A DNA stretch of 5,882 nt. Source: JAJTFW01 sp046049215 (GTDB taxonomy: Bacteria; Bacteroidota; Bacteroidia; AKYH767-A; OLB10). Shown piece by piece: positions 1 through 5,882 of this stretch. Position numbers and translations under genes: made by a program. The notes below the pieces were generated by a model. It saw only the letters and a program-made list of their open reading frames with translations. It was not told where the DNA came from and ran no database searches. The stretch covers positions 1 to 5,882 of the forward strand of contig JBJOER010000007.1 of assembly GCA_046049215.1 (NCBI GenBank), given 5' to 3'. The number at the start of each line of letters is the position of its first letter. The stretch's first letter is position 1.

Positions 1-1934
1 AACAGATTGAAGATTCCCTTGGCACAGCGAACGTTTCAGACAACTGTGGCCCCCTGACACCCATCGTCAATGATGTCACCACCGGACCAGCCTGCGCGCG
101 TGTTCGCACCCGCACCTGGAACGTGGCCGATGCCTGTGGCAACAGCGCTACCACCGTATCACGTGTGGTCACCTGGAGAGAAGACAATGCCGTTCCGGTG
201 ATCGACCTCATCGGACCTGCCGGCCCCATCGACATGGCTTGTAATCCAGCCGCTCAGGATATAGAGAGCGCCTTGGGCAGCGCGACTGTCATCGACGATT
301 GCGACAACCTCACGGCTACGTTCAGTGACGTAACCACCAACGTGGGTTGCAGCTACACGGTAGTGCGTACCTGGAATGTAAGCGACCTCTGTGGTCAGGA
401 TGCTCAAACGGTTACCCGTACGGTTAATTACCGCATGGATACTACTGCACCTGTAGTAAGTTGCGGCACTACGTCCAGCACCATCCAGTTCTGCGACAAT
501 GGCACCAACACGGTAACCTTCAACCCCTCCGCCACCGACGATTGTGATGCGACAATCACCTATTTAACAACCCGTAGCGATGGCCTGGCACTTACAGACC
601 CATTCCCTATCGGAACGACACAGGTTATTGTTTCTGCTGAAGACCAATGCGAAAACGCCGCTTCATGCACCACCACGGTCATCGTCACCGTCAACCCCAC
701 CTGCAACATCACTGCTCCGGCCAATAATCCTTCTTGCGGTTCTGCCGGAAACACGCTGACAGCTACGGTTAATAATGCCACCTCCTATTCTTGGTCTGTA
801 ACGACCAACGTTGTAGGTGCTACGCCTTGGGTGATCACTGCGGGAGCCAATTCCCCCACGGTCACTTACTCGGCCGGAAGCGGAAGTGCTACCTTCACCC
901 TCACTGCCATCGCTGCCGGAACAACTGCAGCCTGCACCACCCAGTGCCAGATCACGGTATCCTGCATCGACGGACGCTTCTGCACCTATACCCAGGGCTA
1001 CTACGGCAACCGCGGCGGGATGTCGTGTGCCGGCGTTACCACCACTCCGCTGCTCAACCAGATGCTCGGTGGAGGAAACGACCTCACCGTCGGTTGGGTT
1101 CCCACAACCCGGAGCATCACATTCACCCAAAACGATGTAACTACGGGCTGTTTCTATAAAAAGATGCCGGGTGGTGGCCCAAGTAAACTCATCGAGCCGG
1201 GCAACCACAACTGCAGTAATGTCCCGGGAACGATGCTGAAGCGCAACGGTAGCCTGAACAACGTATTGTTGTCACAGACTGTCACCCTCGGACTGAACCT
1301 GCGCGTACCGGGAACAAGTCTTGGCGGATTGCAGATCACAGCACCCTACCTTCTGACCTATGGCTCTGACAGCTCCGGTTGCGTAAGCCCGAACGCAGCT
1401 CCGGTTCTTACCGATGCAGTCGTCCGTACCATTCCCCAAACGGTCATCAACTACCTGGGAGCAAGCAACACGGTCAACGATCTGTTCATCCTGGCCAATC
1501 GCGCACTCGGTGGTGATTTGCCTACTGGTGCACCTCATCTGTCGTCCATCAACCGTGCGGTTGCCGCATTCAACGAAGCCTTCGATGAGTGCCGCTTCTT
1601 TGGCGGATTCTATGCGACTGACCCCTTGTTGCCTGCAGTGATCGGAAACCGTGCCATAGAGGGTAACGATAACGTGGCCGTGATGGCCTATCCGAACCCC
1701 GTCAGTGATCTCACAAACATTGAATTCATCCTCAACGGGTACGATTCCGATGTCGTGATCGAAGTATTCAACCTGAACGGAGCACGCATGGACGCCTTGT
1801 TCAATGCCACTGCCGACAGCGATGTTCCCTACCGAGTTCAGGTGGATGTCAGCCAGTATGCTCCCGGCGTGTACTTCTATCACATCAACACCAACAAAGG
1901 CGTTTACACCGGCAAGATCACCGTTATCCGTTAA
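1..1934 (+). CDS. Large secreted repeat protein with T9SS C-terminal sorting domain (5' end missing)
   Basis: The frame is open from base 3 to the TAA at 1932-1934, giving 643 visible residues. The GTG at 123 lies inside a repeat and is not a credible start, so the gene begins upstream of the window. Domains in order (residues counted from base 3): a partial stalk repeat, 1-63; a full 85-residue repeat with motifs ACNP, DDCDN, VGC and DLCGQ, 64-148; a HYR-like domain with the typical PFPIGTTQV and AEDQCENAASC segments, about 149-232; a PKD/Ig-like domain with SYSWSV, 233-321; an unnamed domain starting CTYTQGYYGN and ending near FDECRFFGGF, about 327-535; and a T9SS tail from YPNPVSD (563) to the end. 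By family knowledge such proteins cross the outer membrane by T9SS and are surface-attached or released; an adhesive role is inferred. No catalytic motif is seen. A terminator follows within 13 bases, so this gene ends its transcription unit. The family call is firm; the exact function is unknown. Confidence 0.93.
   Translation, partial: QIEDSLGTANVSDNCGPLTPIVNDVTTGPACARVRTRTWNVADACGNSATTVSRVVTWREDNAVPVIDLIGPAGPIDMACNPAAQDIESALGSATVIDDCDNLTATFSDVTTNVGCSYTVVRTWNVSDLCGQDAQTVTRTVNYRMDTTAPVVSCGTTSSTIQFCDNGTNTVTFNPSATDDCDATITYLTTRSDGLALTDPFPIGTTQVIVSAEDQCENAASCTTTVIVTVNPTCNITAPANNPSCGSAGNTLTATVNNATSYSWSVTTNVVGATPWVITAGANSPTVTYSAGSGSATFTLTAIAAGTTAACTTQCQITVSCIDGRFCTYTQGYYGNRGGMSCAGVTTTPLLNQMLGGGNDLTVGWVPTTRSITFTQNDVTTGCFYKKMPGGGPSKLIEPGNHNCSNVPGTMLKRNGSLNNVLLSQTVTLGLNLRVPGTSLGGLQITAPYLLTYGSDSSGCVSPNAAPVLTDAVVRTIPQTVINYLGASNTVNDLFILANRALGGDLPTGAPHLSSINRAVAAFNEAFDECRFFGGFYATDPLLPAVIGNRAIEGNDNVAVMAYPNPVSDLTNIEFILNGYDSDVVIEVFNLNGARMDALFNATADSDVPYRVQVDVSQYAPGVYFYHINTNKGVYTGKITVIR
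3..446 (+). repeat. Stalk repeats of about 85 residues in the first gene (one partial, one complete)
   Basis: The partial unit (3-191) and the complete unit (192-446, 255 bases) share the order ALG/SLG, D(N/D)C, a central Cys, RTWNV, D-x-CG, TVTRTV or TVSRVV, and a closing (A/V)PV(I/V). The complete unit has four cysteines. The same order recurs in the gene that starts at 3290, so the repeats are a family shared by both genes. The DNA copies have diverged and match mainly at the protein level. Confidence 0.85.
1689..1931 (+). other. T9SS type A C-terminal sorting domain (encoded segment)
   Basis: The last 81 residues begin YPNPVSD, pass through IEVFNLNGARM and VDVSQYAPGVYFYHI, and end in a short basic strand, GKITVIR. 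This is the pattern of the Por_Secre_tail family: YPNP, then hydrophobic strands, the 'apGvYf' motif, and a terminal K-x-(I/V)-x-(I/V) strand. In characterised T9SS systems this domain is recognised at the outer membrane and usually removed when the cargo is attached or released. It is the strongest evidence for the host phylum and for extracellular location. Confidence 0.92.
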
Positions 1935-1946
1935 GCCACGGCAACT

Positions 1947-1981
1947 AAAAAAGGGGTAGTCGAACGATTACCCCTTTTTTT
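1947..1981 (+). terminator. Intrinsic terminator of the first gene
   Basis: The inverted repeat AAAAAAGGGGTA (1947-1958) and TACCCCTTTTTT (1969-1980) is perfect over 12 base pairs. It extends inward through a G-U pair, a T-A pair and a C-G pair to a four-base loop, GAAC (1962-1965). A run of seven T ends at 1981. The hairpin begins 13 bases after the TAA at 1934. The A-run on the other side means it could also act on the opposite strand, but no convergent gene is visible. Confidence 0.93.
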
Positions 1982-2197
1982 GCGCATTATCAAAAGATCC
2001 ATCGAAATAAGAACTGCTTTATTCCGCATTTCGCACAACGCAACCGTGCACATGTTGTTTTCTATAATTAAACAACAGTACAAGACAAAAACGCATTTAA
2101 CCAATAAACAGCAGCAACGCGCCCAGTTTTACTATGGCTTGACCAAATTTCTGATTATAAATCAATGCGTTTTCGACCTTTGAAAAAATCGCCATTA

Positions 2198-2225
2198 TTG
2201 TTTTTTATTACTACTTTAGGTTTTG
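2198..2225 (+). promoter_or_regulatory. Weak candidate promoter before the broken gene at 2256
   Basis: A TTG at 2198-2200, a 16-base gap and TAGGTTTTG from 2217 resemble the Bacteroidota TTTG / TAnnTTTG promoter. The spacing is short and the second element carries an extra T. The match could be chance in AT-rich DNA. It is listed because it lies about 30 bases before the only ATG here that is followed by a signal-peptide-like sequence. Confidence 0.2.
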
Positions 2226-2255
2226 TCGAAATAACAACCCTCAAATAAACCCCTC

Positions 2256-2475
2256 ATGAAAAAAACTTTTATCCATCCAGATCGATGGCTTCGTGGATCT
2301 CTCCTAACGAAAGGGAGGTTCTCGTTAGCGTTCATTTTCTTTAGTTTTCTGGATTTTGACCGAAAGCCTCTACTATTCTAATGAGCAAACCCGTCCGACT
2401 ATAATACGCAGAACTCCCTCCACCATTGGAGGATTGAATATCAATACCGGAAGTATCCACCGTAATGGTCACTGA
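2256..2475 (+). pseudogene. Possible broken 5' end of an exported-protein gene
   Basis: An ATG at 2256 opens a 41-codon frame that begins MKKTFIHPDRW. It has a basic start followed by a hydrophobic stretch (SLAFIFFSFL), as in a signal peptide, and stops at TAA 2379-2381. A different frame, open from 2308, continues with protein-like sequence (SLYYSNEQTRP, then STIGGLNINTGS) until TGA 2473-2475. A single frameshift between about 2340 and 2370 would join a signal peptide to a plausible mature start. Further short open stretches in changing frames follow to about 2740, consistent with decay. The signal peptide and frame switch are read directly from the sequence; that this was once a gene is inference. 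I do not recognise the family. A short genuine 41-residue peptide or chance are the alternatives. Confidence 0.4.
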
Positions 2476-3179
2476 CCTCAGGTAAGCTTCAGATACAACC
2501 CAAAATCATAACGGATTCGTTGAGCCCCACTCTCTATTTTGTTAATAACCAAGTCGAATTCAAACGATCAAATGATAATCACCCACTGAATCCCTGAATT
2601 GGCCTACTATCAGGCGTCTACTTGCAGGCTCAAAATAGATAAATCACGGGCCGGGACCGGTTGATTTCTTTATCAAGCCGTGGGAATCAACACCCTGACC
2701 CCTCAATTCATTTTGACCCTAAAGCGAGTAGAATATGAACTGTAAAACGCATCCGAACTGACGACAGGATTTCCACTTGTTACTCAAATTCTAGGAACAG
2801 GAGATCAACCACAGTAGATTTCACGAGCCACCAACAGGGCTCTCATTAACTTCTCAAAACCAGGAAATCGAACAAGGATTTTTATCAATATAATAAAAAA
2901 CATAACTCATAAAAACTGAGCAAAGGTTAAAGAGTGAACACTCTTACATTTGGGTTCATCCATTTAATCTTTCCATAGAGATTCTTCCTGTTTGAATTAA
3001 AGAGCATTAAATTTCAGAAAACCGACAATTCATATTTACCAAAATTCCTTGAGCGCCAAAAACGAGACTGATTCTCATCATTTTCAGGATAAACAATTGA
3101 CAATCAATCAATAAGAATTTATTAAAACTATACGCATCAATGGATATTCACCAATATAATGAATACTTTTGCCAAATTA

Positions 3180-3192
3180 TTCTTGACAAGAA
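3180..3192. promoter_or_regulatory. 13-base palindrome overlapping the candidate -33 element (possible operator)
   Basis: TTCTTG, a central A and CAAGAA form a perfect palindrome with 6-base arms. It covers the TTG of the candidate promoter for the gene at 3290, a position where a bound regulator would block RNA polymerase. No regulator gene is in the window and no second copy was noticed, so the role is a guess. Confidence 0.25.
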
Positions 3193-3211
3193 AGTCTTAA
3201 TTTTAAAATTG
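3183..3211 (+). promoter_or_regulatory. Candidate Bacteroidota-type promoter for the gene at 3290
   Basis: TTG at 3183-3185, an 18-base spacer and TAAAATTG at 3204-3211 fit the TTTG / TAnnTTTG consensus with one mismatch in the downstream element. Transcription would start near 3218 and leave a leader of about 70 bases. The first gene ends in a strong terminator, so the downstream gene needs its own promoter, and this is the best candidate seen. Confidence 0.4.
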
Positions 3212-3289
3212 CATCCATTAAAGTGAGGTATGCTCTAACCAGATTAAAACTGCCTAAAACGAATATTACTTTATCTAAATAATACCCAT

Positions 3290-5882
3290 ATGCAAACAAA
3301 CCCCTACCATCAAACCATGAGTTTGAAGGCGCGAGTTTTCCGATTAGGAAGCACCGCCTTCAATGCGACGTTCCTCGCCCTGGCCTTACTGATCGGAATC
3401 CGTTCCGAATCGCAAGCACAGAGCTGTCCTATCTCGACCTGTACAATCCCCGGAACTTTCGGAGGCTTCAAAGTCGATGCAACTGTACGTGCTACCGCCG
3501 ACTTTAACGATTGGTTCGTAGCCGACACCAGCAACCCTTCAGTCAACAAGGGCGTGATTGCTTTTGATGCCTCTACCCAGGCTTTCATCTCCGCATTGAA
3601 TGCCAGTGGCCACAACAACCTCTCGTTTGTACAACGGATGTCTGTTCCCTTCGGTTTTCCCGCAAGCGCTACCGTCCAGCTTCTGGATGCTGTTGCAGGT
3701 CGTGACAACCATTGTGCAGGTGGCCAGCTGGATTCTTCCATGTTCACAAGCGGCAGTGATAAAAACGCTGCCAACACCAAGACGTGGAGTTTTGGAATTT
3801 CCAGCATGCCGCAGAAGAATGACATCATCGATGTCGGCGGACACATTCGTCGCGTAGTAAACCCGACGACCGGCAATCCCGACCTGCTCGGTTATGCCTT
3901 CGGTACTACCCGTAACGTGAATGGTGATTCCCACCTTGACTTTGAAATCTTCCGTACCTATCCCCGAATCATCGGCGGACAAATGATCGATGGTGGCGCA
4001 GACAGCGGTCACACGGCATCTATCCTACCTTTGAGTGGCCCATTCACCCCTGCTACCTTCCAGGCCGGTGACTTGATCGTATCCATCGATTATAGCAACG
4101 GAGGAACGAATCCATGCGGTACGATTTACGTTTGGATCGATCCGAACAACGTTGACGGAACAAACACAGGAAAAACGCTGACTGACTACAACGCTTCAGG
4201 ACAAGGTAAATTCGAATTCACCGGTGTATTCCATTCCGGTACCGATGCCGCTCCTTTCGGTTATGCTCAGATCCGTCCGCGTGCTACTACAACCTGCACC
4301 AACGGTGGCATTTTCACTTCCATTACCAACTTGAACACTGCCGTTCAAGGTCCGACCTGGGGCAGCCTGAATGCTCAGAATGCAGCTTTCCAAACCAACA
4401 TCCAGCCCTTGCAGCTGGTTGAAGTATTCATCAACTTCTCAGAATTTGGCCTTGACGTTGCGCCTTACCTCGGTCCTTGTGTAAACATCTTCGGAACACT
4501 GGCCGTCAAATCCCGTTCTTCCACCAGCTTCACCTCTGAGTTGAAGGATTTTGCAGGTCCTTACCTGTTCGGTGCATTCAGCGAATTGAACGCCGATGCC
4601 GGACACGACAAGAACCTCAGCTGCTCTTACCCTACGGCTACGCTGAATGGAAGCTCTTCCAACTCCAACGCCACTTATGCCTGGTACAGCATCCCCTCCA
4701 ACACCCTTATCGGTACGACTCCTGACGTGGTTGTCAACCAACCCGGTTGCTACTATCTCGTGCTGAATGACCCCTACCTGCCAACCTGTTCCGATACGGA
4801 TACGGTTTGTGTAACCACCGATATCGATTCCATCCCCCCGGCGATCACCTGCCCGCCCGACATGAACATCAATTGCAACAACCTGATTCCTGCCGGTGCA
4901 ACCACTTTCAACGGATTCCTCGCCCTGGGCGGAACGATTGTTGACCTGAGTGGCGACATCAGTGTTTCATTTGTTGACTTCCCGACTACAGTAGGCTCCT
5001 GTGGCGACACGGTGTTCCGTACTTACACTGTGACTGACACCTGCTTGAATTCCAGCACCTGCACACAGCTGATCGTCATCAACGATGACATCGATCCACA
5101 AATCACCGGACCGGCTGACCTGGCTCTTGGTTGTAACCCGACCATTCCTCAAGGAAACCCCGGTGATGCAACGGCAACCGACAACTGCGGTATCCCAACC
5201 GTCACTGTTCTTCCTGATGTCATCACCGGTACTTGCCTGAAGACCCTCACCCGTACTTTCCGTGCGACAGATGGTTGTGGCAACACTGCTGATTATGTGC
5301 AAACGATCACTTACAAAACCGACACACAAGCTCCTGTCATCACCGCTACCGGTTCAGTAGCCAACAACGGTGATATCGGTTGTAATCCTTCCGCTGCCCA
5401 GATCAACGCAGCACTTGGAACAGCTACAGCCACCGACAACTGCGATAACGTAACCACTTCTGCCACCGACGGTGCAGTAGTAACCAATGGTTGCGATCGC
5501 TCGCAGACCCGCTCCTGGACTGCTGTGGATCTGTGTGGCAACACCGCCACAACGGTTACACGCACTATCACCTGGAAAGTGGACGTGACCGCTCCGGTCA
5601 TCACCGCTACCGGTTCTGTTGCCAACAACAGCGACCTCGGTTGCAACCCGACTGCACAGCAGATCGATGCAGCACTCGGAACAGCTACGGCTTCTGACAA
5701 CTGCGACAACGTGACTCCGACGGTTTCTACCGGTTCTGTGGTAACCAACGGATGCAGCCGCTCACAGACCCGTACCTGGAATGCTGTTGACCTTTGCTCC
5801 AACAACGCCACTGCCGTTACACGCACCATCACCTGGAAAGTGGACGTGACCGCTCCGGTCATCACCGCTACCGGTTCTGTAG
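3290..5882 (+). CDS. Large secreted adhesin-like protein with PKD and cysteine-rich HYR-like repeats (3' end missing)
   Basis: The frame is open without a stop from the ATG at 3290 to the window edge, giving 864 codons. The nearest upstream in-frame stop is at 3245. An ATG at 3317 is an alternative start with a neater signal peptide; neither has a Shine-Dalgarno sequence, as is usual in Bacteroidota. From the first ATG: signal peptide about 1-43 (hydrophobic FLALALLIGI, then SQA-Q); an N-terminal domain, about 45-430, with a KNDIIDVGGHIRR segment and GDSHLDFEIF; a PKD-like domain, 434-514, beginning NADAGHDKNLSC and containing YAWYS; and repeats starting at 516, 602, 681, 768 and 855. The KNDI and GDSHLDFE segments recall a domain in other bacterial surface proteins, but I cannot name it. 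Export by Sec then T9SS is inferred from the related protein upstream, since the C-terminus lies outside the window. Adhesion or surface architecture is the likely role. No catalytic site is seen. Confidence 0.93.
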   Translation, partial: MQTNPYHQTMSLKARVFRLGSTAFNATFLALALLIGIRSESQAQSCPISTCTIPGTFGGFKVDATVRATADFNDWFVADTSNPSVNKGVIAFDASTQAFISALNASGHNNLSFVQRMSVPFGFPASATVQLLDAVAGRDNHCAGGQLDSSMFTSGSDKNAANTKTWSFGISSMPQKNDIIDVGGHIRRVVNPTTGNPDLLGYAFGTTRNVNGDSHLDFEIFRTYPRIIGGQMIDGGADSGHTASILPLSGPFTPATFQAGDLIVSIDYSNGGTNPCGTIYVWIDPNNVDGTNTGKTLTDYNASGQGKFEFTGVFHSGTDAAPFGYAQIRPRATTTCTNGGIFTSITNLNTAVQGPTWGSLNAQNAAFQTNIQPLQLVEVFINFSEFGLDVAPYLGPCVNIFGTLAVKSRSSTSFTSELKDFAGPYLFGAFSELNADAGHDKNLSCSYPTATLNGSSSNSNATYAWYSIPSNTLIGTTPDVVVNQPGCYYLVLNDPYLPTCSDTDTVCVTTDIDSIPPAITCPPDMNINCNNLIPAGATTFNGFLALGGTIVDLSGDISVSFVDFPTTVGSCGDTVFRTYTVTDTCLNSSTCTQLIVINDDIDPQITGPADLALGCNPTIPQGNPGDATATDNCGIPTVTVLPDVITGTCLKTLTRTFRATDGCGNTADYVQTITYKTDTQAPVITATGSVANNGDIGCNPSAAQINAALGTATATDNCDNVTTSATDGAVVTNGCDRSQTRSWTAVDLCGNTATTVTRTITWKVDVTAPVITATGSVANNSDLGCNPTAQQIDAALGTATASDNCDNVTPTVSTGSVVTNGCSRSQTRTWNAVDLCSNNATAVTRTITWKVDVTAPVITATGSV
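3317..3421 (+). other. Signal peptide of the second gene (encoded segment)
   Basis: Counted from the second ATG, this 35-residue leader has a basic start (K, R, R), a hydrophobic core (ATFLALALLIGI) and a polar end, SESQAQ, before SCPIS. Cleavage after SQA or after the following Q would fit signal peptidase I. If translation starts at 3290, nine extra polar residues precede it, which makes 3317 a reasonable alternative start. Confidence 0.75.
4835..5882 (+). repeat. Tandem four-cysteine stalk repeats in the second gene
   Basis: Units begin at 4835 (258 bases, most divergent), 5093 (237 bases), 5330 (261 bases), 5591 (261 bases) and 5852 (cut by the window edge). The regular unit has 87 residues with the order APVITATGSV, GCNP, ALGTATA-x-DNCDN, VVTNGC, RSQTR-x-W, DLC-x-N and VTRTITWKVDVT. 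Each of the units from 5093, 5330 and 5591 has four cysteines. The units from 5330 and 5591 differ at about 18 of 87 residues. At the DNA level, 5567-5619 and 5828-5880 are identical over 53 bases, 261 apart, so the newest copies arose recently or are being homogenised. Confidence 0.92.

Larger units (their letters stand above)
1982..3289. other. Long intergenic region without an intact gene
   Basis: All frames are broken by frequent stops. Three zones can be seen. From 1982 to 2255 the DNA is AT-rich leader-like sequence with no convincing gene. From 2256 to about 2880 base composition is more balanced, and short open stretches in alternating frames suggest decayed coding DNA. From about 2880 to 3289 the DNA is very AT-rich; the 60 bases from 2881 are roughly a quarter G+C. 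This last zone holds the likely promoter and leader of the gene at 3290. No tRNA, rRNA, CRISPR array, IS end or riboswitch was recognised. Confidence 0.7.

Noticed and set aside
123..125. GTG as the start of the first gene
   Set aside because: The frame is open upstream to the window edge and encodes the earlier part of the same repeat, so the true start is outside the window.
1272..1883. 203-codon minus-strand open frame
   Set aside because: It lies antisense to the C-terminal domain and the T9SS tail, whose + strand protein motifs are clear.
1980..2183. 67-codon + strand open frame just after the first gene
   Set aside because: Its start is a TTG inside the T-run of the terminator, the product resembles no protein I know, and the DNA is AT-rich intergenic sequence.
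2304..2328. Inverted repeat CTAACGA / TCGTTAG with an 11-base loop
   Set aside because: Only seven pairs, inside the possible broken coding region, with no linked feature; chance is likely.
2645..2691. Possible hairpins (CACGG/CCGTG, TTGAT/ATCAA, GTTGATT/AATCAAC)
   Set aside because: The arms are short, overlap each other and cannot all form; no T-run or adjoining gene supports a terminator or structured RNA.
3310..3876. 188-codon minus-strand open frame
   Set aside because: It is antisense to the signal peptide and N-terminal domain of the + strand gene; no recognisable domain.
5311..5865. 184-codon minus-strand open frame
   Set aside because: It is the reverse of the tandem repeat coding region. 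Its own internal repetition simply mirrors the 261-base units of the + strand gene.
4835..5882. Regular direct repeats considered as a CRISPR array
   Set aside because: The period is 261 bases, the units are coding throughout, and there are no short repeat-spacer units.

Overview
The window most likely comes from the genome of a member of the Bacteroidota, probably a non-Bacteroides environmental lineage; a Saprospiria- or Chitinophagales-like host is a guess. The main evidence is a C-terminal type IX secretion system (T9SS) sorting domain on the first protein. Supporting evidence is the long secreted proteins built from HYR-like and PKD-like modules, start codons without a Shine-Dalgarno sequence, and a candidate promoter of the Bacteroidota TTG / TAnnTTTG type. 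Coding DNA is moderately GC-rich, while the DNA between the genes is much more AT-rich.

Layout, left to right, with everything on the + strand. Bases 1-1934 are the 3' end of a large surface or secreted protein gene. It encodes cysteine-containing stalk repeats, a HYR-like domain, a PKD/Ig-like domain, an unnamed domain of about 210 residues, and the T9SS tail. A strong intrinsic terminator follows at 1947-1981. Bases 1982-3289 hold no convincing intact gene. Within them, 2256-2475 looks like the broken start of another exported-protein gene, and the last 400 bases are very AT-rich and carry a candidate promoter overlapping a 13-base palindrome. From 3290 to the window edge runs a second large gene, open for 864 codons. 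It encodes a signal peptide, a long N-terminal domain, a PKD-like domain, and then the same kind of four-cysteine repeats of about 87 residues seen in the first gene.

The two genes appear to be tandem members of one adhesin-like family. The window shows the tail of one and the head of the next, so together they suggest a full design: signal peptide, N-terminal head, PKD module, tandem disulfide-stabilised stalk, C-terminal head, T9SS anchor. Both would be exported by Sec and then moved across the outer membrane by T9SS, to act in attachment or as cell-surface structure. No enzyme, mobile element, RNA gene, CRISPR array or defence system is evident.
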